A stretch of DNA of 64,000 nt from Halobacillus sp. A1 (GTDB lineage: Bacteria > Bacillota > Bacilli > Bacillales > Halobacillaceae). The translations under genes and the position numbers were made by a program. How positions within the stretch are numbered: position 1 is the stretch's first letter; each line of letters starts with the position of its first letter. Positions 8,437 through 19,708 of this stretch are shown piece by piece. The notes beneath the pieces were generated by a model. That model saw only the letters and a program-made list of their open reading frames with translations. It was not told the DNA's origin and did not search any database. The stretch lies in NCBI RefSeq assembly GCF_024189295.1, contig NZ_JAIZEN010000002.1, positions 62,001 to 126,000 on the forward strand. Reading direction: 5' to 3'.

Positions 8437-9564
8437 TCATTCACCTTTGAAAGCGCGCTTCATTCTTTCAAAAAAGTTACCATGCTGTTCTTCTGTAGCT
8501 TCATTTCCACTGATTTCATTAAATTCTCTTATCAACTCTTTTTGACGATCCGTTAGATTCTTCGGAGTAATTACTTTAATTTTGACATGCTGATCTCCTT
8601 GACCACGTCCATGAACATTCGGCGCACCTTTGTCTTTCAATCGGAACGTTTTGCCTGTTTGGGTACCACCAGGAATTTTAAGTTTCACTTTTCCATGAAC
8701 TGTCGGCACCTCAATTTCATCACCTAATGCAGCTTGTGCGAAGGTTAGAGGCATATCACAGAAAATATGATCCCCTTCACGTTCAAAGAATTCGTGAGGC
8801 TGCACACGAATGACTACGAATAAATCGCCTGCAGGTCCGCCGTTAGCACCATCTTCGCCTTTACCTGGCACGCGGATCTGCTGGCCTTCATCGATTCCGG
8901 CTGGAATATCGAGATGAATCTTCTTGCGATTAGTGACGCGGCCATCTCCTCCGCATGTATTACATTTTTCTTTGACCATTTGGCCGCTGCCCTGACAGTG
9001 ATGACAGACACGGCGGTTCACGACACGACCGAACGGAGTGTTTTGTTCCTGATTAATTTGACCACTTCCGTTACAGTGTGTACATGTTTCTGGAGAAGTA
9101 CCTGGTTTAGCTCCTGAACCATCACATGTATCACATTCTTCTTCCGTCGGAATTTCCACATCTGTGCTTTTTCCGAAGATAGCTTCCTCAAATGTCAGCG
9201 TCATAGAATATTGAAGGTCTGCACCTTTTCTTGGGGCGTTAGGATCTCTTCTGCGACCACCGCCGCCAAAAAACATATCAAAGATGTCGCCGAAACCACC
9301 GAAGTCTTCAGCACCACCGCCAAAACCTCCGAATCCCTGGCCTTGAGGACCAGAGTGGCCAAATTGGTCATATTGTGCACGCTTTTGCTGGTCACTCAGT
9401 GTTTCATAAGCTTCTTTCGCTTCTTTAAACTTATCAGAAGCGTTTTCCTCTTCACTTACGTCTGGGTGATATTTTCTAGCTAGTTTTCGATATGCTTTTT
9501 TGATTTCTTCTTTAGAGGCATCTTTAGAAACCCCTAGCACATCGTAATAATCTCGTTTACTCAC
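8437..9564 (-). CDS. dnaJ: Chaperone DnaJ (Hsp40)
   Basis: A 375-residue type I DnaJ, co-chaperone that delivers substrates to DnaK and stimulates its ATPase. The J-domain (1-70) contains the HPD signature in KYHPDVS. A Gly/Phe-rich linker (about 75-115) follows, then four CxxCxGxG-type zinc repeats ([32 protein letters not shown]), then the C-terminal substrate-binding domains. The start is GTG at 9564 preceded by GGGAG. A terminator-like hairpin lies between dnaK and dnaJ. Confidence 0.98.
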   Translation of the reverse strand: MSKRDYYDVLGVSKDASKEEIKKAYRKLARKYHPDVSEEENASDKFKEAKEAYETLSDQQKRAQYDQFGHSGPQGQGFGGFGGGAEDFGGFGDIFDMFFGGGGRRRDPNAPRKGADLQYSMTLTFEEAIFGKSTDVEIPTEEECDTCDGSGAKPGTSPETCTHCNGSGQINQEQNTPFGRVVNRRVCHHCQGSGQMVKEKCNTCGGDGRVTNRKKIHLDIPAGIDEGQQIRVPGKGEDGANGGPAGDLFVVIRVQPHEFFEREGDHIFCDMPLTFAQAALGDEIEVPTVHGKVKLKIPGGTQTGKTFRLKDKGAPNVHGRGQGDQHVKIKVITPKNLTDRQKELIREFNEISGNEATEEQHGNFFERMKRAFKGE

Positions 9565-9654
9565 TTGTTCATCACTCTCCCGGGCACTATTGCATAAAAT
9601 TTATCATAACACTCTCTAACTCATTCAAGCAAACGAAATAGAGCTTGAAAATCT

Positions 9655-9704
9655 TTTGACCTGAAAAAAGTCAAAGTCAAGAAGATCCTGACTTTGACTT
9701 TTTC
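9655..9704 (-). terminator. Hairpin between dnaK and dnaJ
   Basis: A perfect 15-bp inverted repeat (9665-9679 with 9689-9703) with a 9-base loop is followed on the minus strand by T-rich sequence. It lies 12 bases after the dnaK stop. It probably lowers read-through from dnaK into dnaJ or protects the 3' end of the dnaK message. Confidence 0.8.
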
Positions 9705-9715
9705 ATTTCAATCAC

Positions 9716-11581
<1,866 letters not shown>

Positions 11582-12136
11582 TTATTGGTTCACTTTGACC
11601 ATTGCCGGGCGGATCACTCGATCATTCAAGCGATACCCTTTTTGCAGCTGCTCTACAACTACATTGGATTCAAAGTTTTCATCTTCTACTTGCATGACTG
11701 CCTGGTGCAAATGAGGGTCGAATTCTTCTCCTTCAGCTGGAATTTCTTCGACTCCTTCTTTGTCTAACGCTGCCTGGAACTGGTCGTAAACCATTTTCAT
11801 CCCGCTAGCAAAATTTTGAGCAGCGTCTCCTTCAACTTCTACTTGCAGTGCTCGTTCGAAGTTATCAAGAACAGGAATTAGTTCTTCTACAAGGGATTGT
11901 GCTTTATATTTCCGATCCGCTTCTTTCTCTTTTTGAGTTCTGCGGCGGAAATTATCATAATCGGCTTGGAGACGTAAAAGTCGATTGTGCACTTCTTCTT
12001 TTTCCTTACGGATCTGGTCGATCTCACTATCTTCTTCTACAATTTCAGCCTGATTCTCATGAGTAGTTTGCTCTTCATCATTTTCATCGTTTAAATGATC
12101 GATGATTTCTTGTTCTTCTTGTTTCTTTTCTTCCAT
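11582..12136 (-). CDS. grpE: Nucleotide exchange factor GrpE
   Basis: A 184-residue GrpE, which releases ADP from DnaK. The acidic N-terminus leads into a long dimerisation coiled coil (about 45-90, containing [20 protein letters not shown]). The C-terminal beta-wing domain carries [13 protein letters not shown] and [16 protein letters not shown]. The frame is open further upstream, but the ATG at 12136 has a perfect AAGGAGGTG site. It lies between hrcA and dnaK in the heat-shock operon. Confidence 0.97.
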   Translation of the reverse strand: MEEKKQEEQEIIDHLNDENDEEQTTHENQAEIVEEDSEIDQIRKEKEEVHNRLLRLQADYDNFRRRTQKEKEADRKYKAQSLVEELIPVLDNFERALQVEVEGDAAQNFASGMKMVYDQFQAALDKEGVEEIPAEGEEFDPHLHQAVMQVEDENFESNVVVEQLQKGYRLNDRVIRPAMVKVNQ

Positions 12137-12265
12137 GACGTACACCTCCTTGACCCTTTCAACGTTATTGACTATAACATGAATTAATATCCTATAAAAA
12201 GCAATTAACAAAAAGAAGCGATGGGAATTAAAGCTCCCCCATCTAATGTTGTTTCTTTCCCGCAG

Positions 12266-13288
12266 TTAATACCAGCCACGGAAAGTTTCTGTCATTTGCT
12301 TGGATAAAACATTTATTAATGAAATGACACGATTATATTCCATTCTTGTAGGACCTAAAAGAGCTATAGTTCCCGCCTGCTCATTACCAAGCGTGTATCT
12401 TGCAGTAATTAGACTACAGTTCTGCATGGCATCGAATGGGTTCTCATGTCCTATCCTTACGTGAACACCTTGTTCATCAGATCTCAGCAAGTCTGCCATC
12501 TCGTTCTCTTTTTCAATAATTGCATAGAGAGATCGCACTTTATCCAAGTCTTTGAATTCAGGCTGCATCAGGATATTGGTTTTTCCCCCAATATACAATT
12601 TCGTCTGGTGTTCATCCAACAAAGCGGCTTGTAAATAAGAGTAAGCATGTTCATGCTGGTCAGTATGAATCTCAATCAAATCGTAAATTTCTGTTTGAAG
12701 TTTTTCATACAGTTTCACCAGAGGAACTCCTCTTAAACGATCATTCAAAATGTTAACCATCTTTTCTAATTGAGAATGATCGATTTCAACAGGAATGTTA
12801 AATGCCCTGTGCTCTACATGCCCTGTGTCGGTCACGAGTATAGCGATAGCGGATTGATCATTTAAGGGAACAATTTGCAATTGCTTAAGCTTCGTTTCAA
12901 AAATCTCCGGACCTAGGATAATGGATGTATAATTGGTCAGTTCAGACAATATACCTGCTGACTTTTGCACAACTCGTTCAAACTCCATCATTCTATCCTT
13001 GAAGGCTTGTCGAATCGTCGTCAATTCCTGGTTAGATAACCGAAGAGGAGACAATAAATGATCGACATAAAAACGATACCCTTTTTCTGATGGAACACGC
13101 CCTGAAGAAGAGTGGGTTTTTTCAAGAAAACCCAATTCTTCTAAGTCTGCCATCTCGTTTCTGATCGTAGCAGAGCTGTGAGTGATTTCGTCTTTTTTTG
13201 ATATTGACCGGGAACCGACAGGCTGTGCCGTCAGGATAAAATCATCAATGATGACTTGCAAAATTAATAATTGCCTATCCGTTAACAT
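12266..13288 (-). CDS. hrcA: Heat-inducible transcription repressor HrcA
   Basis: A 340-residue HrcA, which binds CIRCE operators to repress class I heat-shock genes and needs GroE for activity. The N-terminal winged-helix domain (about 1-75) contains PVGSRSISKK and SSATIRNEMADLEELGFLEK. The rest is the dimerisation and GAF-like core. The ATG at 13288 is preceded by AGAGGTGA and, 16 bases further up, by a perfect CIRCE element, so the operon is self-regulated. grpE follows after ~130 bases. Confidence 0.98.
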   Translation of the reverse strand: MLTDRQLLILQVIIDDFILTAQPVGSRSISKKDEITHSSATIRNEMADLEELGFLEKTHSSSGRVPSEKGYRFYVDHLLSPLRLSNQELTTIRQAFKDRMMEFERVVQKSAGILSELTNYTSIILGPEIFETKLKQLQIVPLNDQSAIAILVTDTGHVEHRAFNIPVEIDHSQLEKMVNILNDRLRGVPLVKLYEKLQTEIYDLIEIHTDQHEHAYSYLQAALLDEHQTKLYIGGKTNILMQPEFKDLDKVRSLYAIIEKENEMADLLRSDEQGVHVRIGHENPFDAMQNCSLITARYTLGNEQAGTIALLGPTRMEYNRVISLINVLSKQMTETFRGWY

Positions 13289-13303
13289 CGATAATCACCT
13301 CTG

Positions 13304-13330
13304 TTAGCACTCTAATAAAGTGAGTGCTAA
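13304..13330 (-). promoter_or_regulatory. CIRCE operator (HrcA-binding site)
   Basis: An exact match to the CIRCE consensus TTAGCACTC-N9-GAGTGCTAA: arms at 13304-13312 and 13322-13330. It overlaps the expected transcription start, 10 bases downstream of the -10 box, so bound HrcA would block the operon. Confidence 0.98.
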
Positions 13331-13340
13331 ATCTAATAAT

Positions 13341-13369
13341 AAATTATCAAAAGCGATAATGGATGTCAA
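13341..13369 (-). promoter_or_regulatory. Sigma-A promoter of the hrcA-grpE-dnaK-dnaJ operon
   Basis: The minus strand has a perfect -35 TTGACA (complement of 13364-13369), a 17-base spacer and -10 TAATTT (complement of 13341-13346). It lies directly upstream of the CIRCE element. Confidence 0.82.
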
Positions 13370-13389
13370 TGAATTTACTTTGATTTTTA

Positions 13390-14535
13390 TTAATCCAACA
13401 AAAATTCCTGAAACACTTCATTGCCCAGCAGCTTACCTTTCTCAGATAAAAGAATATGACGTTTCGACTCAAGGAGTAATCCTCGCTCTTTAAGTACGGG
13501 TATCGCTTGACCAAACACATCATGTATAGAACGGCCATACTTTCTTTCAAAACGATCCATAGAAACGCCCTCAGCCTTTCGCAAACCAAGAAACATTTCT
13601 TCCTCCATTTGTTCTTTAACCCCTACAGGTTCCTCGTGAAGAATCGGACGGCCATCAGCCATCGCTTGTTTAACATAAGCAGGCAGTGGACGTATGTTAA
13701 TCGTTCGCTTTCCTGGTAGATAACCATGGGCCCCTGCACCTATTCCGAAATAATATTCATTATTCCAGTATGTCAAATTGTGCTGACTCTCATAACCAGG
13801 CTTAGCAAAATTACTGATTTCGTATTGTTTAACACCACGGCTGGCCAGTTTACTTTGCAGCATCTCATACATTTCCGCCTCATCTTCTTCCGGAGGTTTG
13901 ATGAGTTTTCCTTTATTATAACGCTGGTAAAACACGGTTTTCGGTTCAATTTGTAAAGAGTAGGAAGAGTAGTGTGGTAAATCAAACTGCATGGCTTCAT
14001 CGATTGTACGTTCAAAATCACCTACTGATTGACCGGGAAGTGCATACATGAGATCGATGCTGACATTCGTCAACCCTTCTTGTATTAACCGATCTACATT
14101 TGTATAAACATCTTTCACCTTATGAATTCTTCCGATTTTCTCTAACATGTCATCGTCAAAAACTTGAACACCAAGGGATATACGATTAACACCGAAAGAT
14201 TTCAGTAATTTTACTTTTTCTAAATCAAGGTCTCCAGGATTGGCTTCAAAAGTATATTCTTTACATTGATCTATCATAAAATGGTTTTCAATCATGAGTA
14301 GCAGCCTATGCAGTTGTTCAGCTGTCAAAGCAGTCGGTGTTCCTCCACCAACAAAAATAGTCTTCACTTCTGCCTTTTCATGAGGAATATACGTATGAAT
14401 TTCTTTTTCTAAAGCTTCCAGGTACTCATCGGCCAATCTTTCATTATAAAAGAATTTGGTAAAGTCACAATAATGACATATCTGCTGACAAAACGGGATA
14501 TGGATATATGCTGATGAAATGTTCATGCTGCTCAA
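13390..14535 (-). CDS. hemW: Heme chaperone HemW (radical SAM)
   Basis: A 381-residue radical SAM protein of the HemN-like/HemW family, formerly called oxygen-independent coproporphyrinogen oxidase. The cluster motif HIPFCQQICHYCDF (CxxxCxxC) is at the N-terminus, followed by FVGGGTPTAL and EANPGDL. HemW proteins are thought to insert heme rather than oxidise coproporphyrinogen, and the classical HemN N-terminal extension is absent. It follows lepA on the same strand with a weak hairpin between, as in other Bacilli. Confidence 0.95.
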   Translation of the reverse strand: MSSMNISSAYIHIPFCQQICHYCDFTKFFYNERLADEYLEALEKEIHTYIPHEKAEVKTIFVGGGTPTALTAEQLHRLLLMIENHFMIDQCKEYTFEANPGDLDLEKVKLLKSFGVNRISLGVQVFDDDMLEKIGRIHKVKDVYTNVDRLIQEGLTNVSIDLMYALPGQSVGDFERTIDEAMQFDLPHYSSYSLQIEPKTVFYQRYNKGKLIKPPEEDEAEMYEMLQSKLASRGVKQYEISNFAKPGYESQHNLTYWNNEYYFGIGAGAHGYLPGKRTINIRPLPAYVKQAMADGRPILHEEPVGVKEQMEEEMFLGLRKAEGVSMDRFERKYGRSIHDVFGQAIPVLKERGLLLESKRHILLSEKGKLLGNEVFQEFLLD

Positions 14536-14545
14536 CCTTTCAAAA

Positions 14546-14578
14546 GGAAAACCGCAAGAAAAAGCTCCTGCGGTCTTT
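14546..14578 (-). terminator. Weak terminator between lepA and hemW
   Basis: ACCGCA (14551-14556) pairs with TGCGGT (14569-14574) over a 12-base loop and is followed on the minus strand by TTTTCC. The stem is short, so partial read-through into hemW is likely. Confidence 0.5.
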
Positions 14579-14589
14579 GCCTTAACGTA

Positions 14590-16407
14590 TTAATCTTCGT
14601 CAATTTCTAATACAGACATAAATGCTTCTTGCGGAACTTCTACAGATCCTACCATCTTCATTCGTTTTTTACCTTCTTTTTGTTTTTCAAGCAATTTACG
14701 TTTACGGGAAATGTCACCACCATAACATTTAGAAAGCACGTTTTTCCTCATAGCTTTAATCGTAGTCCGCGCCACGATCTTATTGCCGATAGCAGCTTGA
14801 ATAGGAACCTCGAATTGTTGTCTAGGAATAAGTTTTTTCAGCTTTTCAGCAATAACTTTCCCTCTGTCATATGCAAAATCCCGATGAACTATAAATGATA
14901 ATGCGTCAATTGTATCCCCGTTAAGCAGAATATCCATCTTCACAAGATTAGAAGAGCGGTACCCTACTAATTCATAGTCAAACGAAGCATACCCTTTAGT
15001 TTGAGACTTGAGTGAGTCAAAGAAGTCATAGACGATTTCTGAAAGTGGAATTTCATATACGATGTTTACCCGATTGTCATCGAGGTACTGCATGTCCATA
15101 AAGTTACCACGTTTTCTCTGGCAAATTTCCATTACTGGTCCAACATAATCGTTTGGAACCATGATGGTCGCTTTAACAAATGGCTCCTGAACTTCTTCGA
15201 CTCTCTGATTGTCAGGCATCATAGAAGGGTTATCGACGGTCATTTCACTTCCGTCTGTCAGTTTTACGCTGTAAATAACACTCGGGGCTGTTGTAATCAA
15301 GTCAATTTTATACTCGCGCTCAATACGCTCCTGTATGATTTCCATGTGGAGCATGCCAAGAAATCCGCAGCGGAAGCCAAACCCTAAAGCTTGTGAAGTT
15401 TCAGGCTCGTACTGCAGTGAAGAATCGTTGAGCTCCAGCCGCTCCAAAGCGTCTCGTAAGTCGTTATAATTACTGGCGTCTACAGGGTACAGACCACAAA
15501 ACACCATCGGGTTCATTTTTTTATAACCAGGTAATGGAGTTTCAGCTGGACGTTTCGCATGGGTAATCGTATCACCCACTCGAGTATCACCAATATTTTT
15601 AATGGATGCTGTTAAATAGCCAACATCTCCTACGTTCAGTTCTTTTAAAGGTGTAGGGGTGGGTCTGAAAACACCCACTTCATTCACTTCGAATTCTTTT
15701 CCAGTAGCCATCATTTTTATTGTATCGCCTATTTTAACTGAACCTTCTCTTACACAAGTATAGGCGACAACTCCTCGGTATGAATCATATAAAGAATCAA
15801 AAATTAATGCTTTTAAAGGCTCATCCTTATTCCCGTCGGGAGCTGGGATATCAGAAACGATTCTTTCTAGAATTTCATCGATCCCGACGCCTTCTTTAGC
15901 AGAGGCAAGTATAGCATCTGATGCATCTATCCCGATGACATCTTCAATTTCTTGCTTAACCCTCTCTGTATCTGCACCAGGCAAATCAATCTTATTAATC
16001 ACTGGAATGATTTCCAAGTCATTCTCTAATGCTAAATAAACGTTCGCCAATGTTTGAGCTTCAATACCTTGGGCAGCGTCTACCACAAGGATAGCTCCTT
16101 CGCATGCCGCAAGACTCCGAGACACTTCATATGTAAAATCGACGTGCCCAGGTGTATCGATTAAATGAAACGTATAATCCTGATTGTCATTAGCTTTATA
16201 ATTAAGCTGAACAGCGTTCAACTTTATAGTGATCCCGCGTTCTCGTTCTAAATCCATGGCATCTAAAAACTGTTCTTTCATTTCTCTTTGAGTCAGTGCA
16301 TTCGTTTTTTCAAGGATCCGGTCAGCTAACGTCGATTTCCCATGATCAATATGGGCAATAATCGAAAAGTTACGAACTCTATCCTGATTTGATCTTGTTG
16401 TCATCAT
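14590..16407 (-). CDS. lepA: Elongation factor 4 (LepA)
   Basis: A translational GTPase of about 605 residues that back-translocates or remodels stalled ribosomes. G motifs are AHIDHGKST (G1), DTPGHVDF (G3) and NKIDLPGA (G4). The LepA-specific C-terminal domain ends [16 protein letters not shown]. The frame is open upstream. Twin ATGs at 16407 and 16404 follow AGGAG, and the usual LepA N-terminus aligns there, so I start at 16407. It heads a unit with hemW. Confidence 0.97.
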   Translation of the reverse strand: MMTTRSNQDRVRNFSIIAHIDHGKSTLADRILEKTNALTQREMKEQFLDAMDLERERGITIKLNAVQLNYKANDNQDYTFHLIDTPGHVDFTYEVSRSLAACEGAILVVDAAQGIEAQTLANVYLALENDLEIIPVINKIDLPGADTERVKQEIEDVIGIDASDAILASAKEGVGIDEILERIVSDIPAPDGNKDEPLKALIFDSLYDSYRGVVAYTCVREGSVKIGDTIKMMATGKEFEVNEVGVFRPTPTPLKELNVGDVGYLTASIKNIGDTRVGDTITHAKRPAETPLPGYKKMNPMVFCGLYPVDASNYNDLRDALERLELNDSSLQYEPETSQALGFGFRCGFLGMLHMEIIQERIEREYKIDLITTAPSVIYSVKLTDGSEMTVDNPSMMPDNQRVEEVQEPFVKATIMVPNDYVGPVMEICQRKRGNFMDMQYLDDNRVNIVYEIPLSEIVYDFFDSLKSQTKGYASFDYELVGYRSSNLVKMDILLNGDTIDALSFIVHRDFAYDRGKVIAEKLKKLIPRQQFEVPIQAAIGNKIVARTTIKAMRKNVLSKCYGGDISRKRKLLEKQKEGKKRMKMVGSVEVPQEAFMSVLEIDED

Positions 16408-16499
16408 ATCACTCCTACTAATTTCGGCACAGCTATCTAGGATGATTATAGCAATAGCAGAGCTACGATTCAATCTTAAGTACAAGCAACCTCACATTA

Positions 16500-16748
16500 T
16501 TAGCCGCCGAAGAAGCCGGAAAGGAGGATTAAAATAAAATCGAATCCGTGGCTTACCCCTTCTCCCAACCCGTAAGCGAACTTGGCAATTAAAGGCGCCT
16601 CCTCAGTATTGACTTCAGGGAGGCATGCCTCTTGATCGGAAACTTCCACTATTTTTTCTTCAACCGGCGTCGGAGTCTGGCTGATCCCATAAAGAGAACC
16701 TGAAACAAATAAGAGCAAACCAACCATTGTAATAAATAACCCTTTCAT
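16500..16748 (-). CDS. YqxA-like small membrane protein
   Basis: An 82-residue protein with an N-terminal hydrophobic segment (about 4-22), a short acidic extracytoplasmic middle with one cysteine, and a second hydrophobic segment at the C-terminus (FDFILILLSGFFGG). Its place between spoIIP and lepA matches B. subtilis yqxA (DUF3679). The protein is shorter than I remember for that family, so the assignment rests mainly on position and topology. The start lies 12 bases after spoIIP, so it is probably co-transcribed in sporulation. Confidence 0.75.
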   Translation of the reverse strand: MKGLFITMVGLLLFVSGSLYGISQTPTPVEEKIVEVSDQEACLPEVNTEEAPLIAKFAYGLGEGVSHGFDFILILLSGFFGG

Positions 16749-16760
16749 TTTAGGTCCCCT

Positions 16761-17921
16761 TTATTCATCACTCGATACTTCCTCAGCCTGCCAATAATAT
16801 TCGCTGAACACTTCGGCAATGACATCCGCAGTCAAATACGTTTCATCCAAATCGTTGTAAACTCCCCCGAATTCAATGAGCACTGCATTTCCAGATAAAT
16901 CTTGATTGTACTTCCCGTCGACACCACTGCCTTGTTTCGTTAAGACACCTCGGCTCAAACCTGGATATGACTCTTCTAACAATTTATGAAGGTCAGTAGC
17001 TATCTTCAGGTTCTTTTCGTAATCTGGATGTTTAGCACCGACTACAAATATCGTACGGGCATAAGTTTTGCCGTTTATCTCTTTTGTAGTTACATCTCTT
17101 GGAACGTTATCACGATGCAGGTCAAAAAGGTATTTTATCCGATCGTTTGAAGCCATTGCTTCCTGAACGACTCCTCTAGAGACGTCATAGTAATCCATAC
17201 TTTTTTCCAGGGCGGTCGTCGTTATATCCGTATGATCCACATGGGCACCAATTCCGTGACGTTCAAGAGCCTCTCCTAATCGATCCCCTACTTTAGTAAT
17301 ATTGACTTCATCATGATAAGCATCTGTAGTTCCTTCAGGTAAATGCGGAAAATACGATTCCCTGTTATGCGTATGATAAATGAAAACTGAATTCTCTTTA
17401 ATGGTTTTTCCTTCTCCCTCTGGGGCAGGTTCTTTTTCTGATTCGTTTGAGTCTCCATCGTCAACAGCTTCCCGATCCTCTAATACCACATCTAATGGAG
17501 GTTGTGATTCAAATGGCAGGTTCGTATAATCTGTTCCTTCTCCGGCAATTACAATTTCACTATTGTAAGCCGACAAACCTGGAATTTCTCTGCCAAGAAG
17601 ACTTCGTAAGTCATGAGGTTTTATACTCGTGAATAATTGGAATGAAAGAGACGATAACCCTGGAAGTTTGGATCCATCTGGATGAGCTTCTTTAAATAAT
17701 CGATTTTCCATTTCAAATAAATAGAGGAAAGAGCTTCCTTCGACCTGTGTAGTGAAATTCTGAATAGTAGTTGAATAAAGTTTATATGTAGATTTGGCTC
17801 CGGTAAGTAAGCCGATGCCAATAAAAAGCAGTAATAGAATGGCCATAGTACCTGCTGCAAATACAGACCACCTTTTAAATAGATTGGAATGTTTCTTCTT
17901 AAATTTCTGAATAGATCCCAT
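16761..17921 (-). CDS. spoIIP: Stage II sporulation protein P (peptidoglycan hydrolase)
   Basis: A ~386-residue SpoIIP, the amidase/endopeptidase of the SpoIID-SpoIIM-SpoIIP machine that thins septal peptidoglycan during engulfment. A cytoplasmic basic N-terminus and one membrane helix (about 19-40) precede the catalytic domain. Motifs are FIYHTHNRESYFPHL and LFDLHRDNVPRD, with conserved histidines, and LIEFGGVYN near the end. The ATG at 17921 follows GGGGGA; the longer open frame upstream lacks a good site. It sits after gpr in the usual gpr-spoIIP order. Confidence 0.95.
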   Translation of the reverse strand: MGSIQKFKKKHSNLFKRWSVFAAGTMAILLLLFIGIGLLTGAKSTYKLYSTTIQNFTTQVEGSSFLYLFEMENRLFKEAHPDGSKLPGLSSLSFQLFTSIKPHDLRSLLGREIPGLSAYNSEIVIAGEGTDYTNLPFESQPPLDVVLEDREAVDDGDSNESEKEPAPEGEGKTIKENSVFIYHTHNRESYFPHLPEGTTDAYHDEVNITKVGDRLGEALERHGIGAHVDHTDITTTALEKSMDYYDVSRGVVQEAMASNDRIKYLFDLHRDNVPRDVTTKEINGKTYARTIFVVGAKHPDYEKNLKIATDLHKLLEESYPGLSRGVLTKQGSGVDGKYNQDLSGNAVLIEFGGVYNDLDETYLTADVIAEVFSEYYWQAEEVSSDE

Positions 17922-18002
17922 CGTTCTATTCCCCCTAGTATGGACTCTAGTAAATCCTATGTGAGAAGGGATAATCATAGAACGCGGGATCTCATTTTTA
18001 TA

Positions 18003-19100
18003 TTAAATTCTCGTATAAGAGGATGCTTCCCCATCATCGATCGCATCATGCAGAGCACTGTTGATACCAGAGGCGATTACATAAGCCATGTCATTCACAA
18101 AAGAATCTACTTCCTTTGGAGTGACCATCAAATTATGGCCAAGCGGGGTCAGCACCTCTTTGATCAATTGTTTCTTCTCTTCTAATCCTAATTGGCCAAG
18201 CATCCCCAGCACGGCTTTTTTCTGCTCTTCATTAGGCATATCTTCCTCCGTCAGAGTTTTTCTTTCAAACGGATTCATTGAAGGGGAGAGCACTCCTGCA
18301 GGACGATCTTTATCCGCCCATTCTCTGCCAAAGTGCATAAGAATGTAGTCAATGCTGTCATTCGTAATTGTCACAGCATCGACAACTGTAGGTACGCCTA
18401 TAGAAATCACAGGCATACCGTACGTTTCCTGACTGATTTCCTTTCTTTTATTACCTACTCCCGAGCCTGGATGGATGCCGGTATCAGATATTTGAATAGT
18501 TGCGTTAATCCTGTTTATTGAACGTGACGCAAGAGCATCTACCGCAATTACGAAATCTGGTTTGGTTTCATGAATGATTCCATGGATCATGTCACTGGTT
18601 TCTATTCCTGTTACTCCCATTACTCCAGGGGAGACGGCTGAGACCGGCCGATAACCCTCGGCTACCGTGTCAGGCTGCAATTCGAACAAATGACTGGTGA
18701 CTACGACCTCATTCATGACAAGCGGACCGATAGCGTCAGGGGTTACATTGTGATTGCCCAGACCGACGATCAAACACCTGTCCATTTTCTTTATACCGCA
18801 AAGTTCCATCACTCTTTTTAATTGATGGGATAAGCATGTGGCTAACCTAACCTGCATATTCGTGTCCTGTTTTCGAATAGCCAGGGATTCCAATGTAATA
18901 TAGTGTCCTGCTTTCTTACCTATTCTTTCTGCTCCCTCTTCATCCACCTGAACATGAGTGAGGGTAATATCATCGATCGTTTCTTCACTTACTGAAACAC
19001 CATCGTTTTTCTCGCTTTGTTTTCCTTCAGGGTGCACATTCATCTCTTGAGCTTCCAATGCTAAATCCGTACGAACTGAAAAATTCTCTTGATTGTTCAT
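18003..19100 (-). CDS. gpr: Germination protease GPR
   Basis: A ~365-residue spore protease that degrades small acid-soluble proteins at germination. It is made as a zymogen, and the short N-terminal propeptide is visible before SVRTDLALEAQE. Recognisable core segments are LIVGLGNHNVTPDAIGP, DFVIAVDALASRSI and HPGSGVGNKRKEIS. The ATG at 19100 follows AAGGAGG. Family genes are read in the forespore by sigma-F and sigma-G. A TGAATA box lies upstream (complement of 19148-19153), but the paired -10 is a poor match. Confidence 0.96.
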   Translation of the reverse strand: MNNQENFSVRTDLALEAQEMNVHPEGKQSEKNDGVSVSEETIDDITLTHVQVDEEGAERIGKKAGHYITLESLAIRKQDTNMQVRLATCLSHQLKRVMELCGIKKMDRCLIVGLGNHNVTPDAIGPLVMNEVVVTSHLFELQPDTVAEGYRPVSAVSPGVMGVTGIETSDMIHGIIHETKPDFVIAVDALASRSINRINATIQISDTGIHPGSGVGNKRKEISQETYGMPVISIGVPTVVDAVTITNDSIDYILMHFGREWADKDRPAGVLSPSMNPFERKTLTEEDMPNEEQKKAVLGMLGQLGLEEKKQLIKEVLTPLGHNLMVTPKEVDSFVNDMAYVIASGINSALHDAIDDGEASSYTRI

Positions 19101-19173
19101 CGTTTTAATCCTCCTTATCCCATTATTTTTCCTTTGTTTTACCATCCTATTCAGTTCAAGATATAGAAACCTG

Positions 19174-19202
19174 TTGAAAACAATGCGCTGCTTTGGTAAA
19201 AT
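19174..19202 (+). promoter_or_regulatory. Sigma-A promoter of rpsT
   Basis: TTGAAA (19174-19179), a 17-base spacer and TAAAAT (19197-19202) lie ~50 bases before the rpsT start. The region is divergent from gpr. Confidence 0.85.
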
Positions 19203-19254
19203 GTCTCTTGTTCGACATGAACGAGTTTGATGTTTTTACCTAGGAGGTGAAACA

Positions 19255-19515
19255 ATGCCTAATATTAAATCAGCTAAAAAACGTGTACGTGTAAATAGCG
19301 AAGCTCGTGAACTAAACGCAGCATTCAAATCTGATATGCGTACGGCAGTTAAACGTGTGGACAAGCTAGCGTCTAACAATGAAGCGGATCAAGCGAAAGA
19401 AGCACTTTCCACAGCTATCAAGAAAATTGACAAAGCTGTTCAACGCGGTGCCCTTCACAAAAACAACGGGAACCGTACAAAGTCTCGCCTTTCAAAAAAA
19501 GTTAACGCTTTATAA
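19255..19515 (+). CDS. rpsT: 30S ribosomal protein S20
   Basis: An 86-residue S20, basic and fully helical, starting [21 protein letters not shown] and ending RLSKKVNAL. It binds 16S rRNA in the body of the 30S subunit. The ATG is preceded by TAGGAGGTG. It is a single-gene plus-strand transcript between a sigma-A promoter and two hairpins, divergent from gpr and convergent with holA, as in other Bacillales. Confidence 0.98.
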   Translation: MPNIKSAKKRVRVNSEARELNAAFKSDMRTAVKRVDKLASNNEADQAKEALSTAIKKIDKAVQRGALHKNNGNRTKSRLSKKVNAL

Positions 19516-19547
19516 TTGAGATCAGTTTTTTATGACCAACACACCTG

Positions 19548-19575
19548 CGATCCTTGTCAAAGGATCGTATTTTAT
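19548..19575 (+). terminator. Terminator of rpsT
   Basis: CGATCCTT (19548-19555) pairs with AAGGATCG (19560-19567) over a 4-base loop, followed by TATTTTATT. Confidence 0.8.
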
Positions 19576-19580
19576 TGAAC

Positions 19581-19636
19581 AAACAGGGCTGTCCACAAAA
19601 GTCTATTTCTTAGACTTTTGGGACAGCCCTGTTTTC
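19581..19636. terminator. Long bidirectional hairpin between rpsT and holA
   Basis: Arms 19581-19605 and 19611-19634 form a 24-bp stem with one bulged base and a 5-base loop. There is a T-rich tail on the plus strand and an A/T flank on the other. It separates the converging rpsT and holA transcripts and could stop both. Confidence 0.8.
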
Positions 19637-19708
19637 TTTATACAATGGTGCTGTTAAATTTCCATTCAGTTTCAAATCAACTTCCTTATAGGAGAGTTCT
19701 TTATTACA

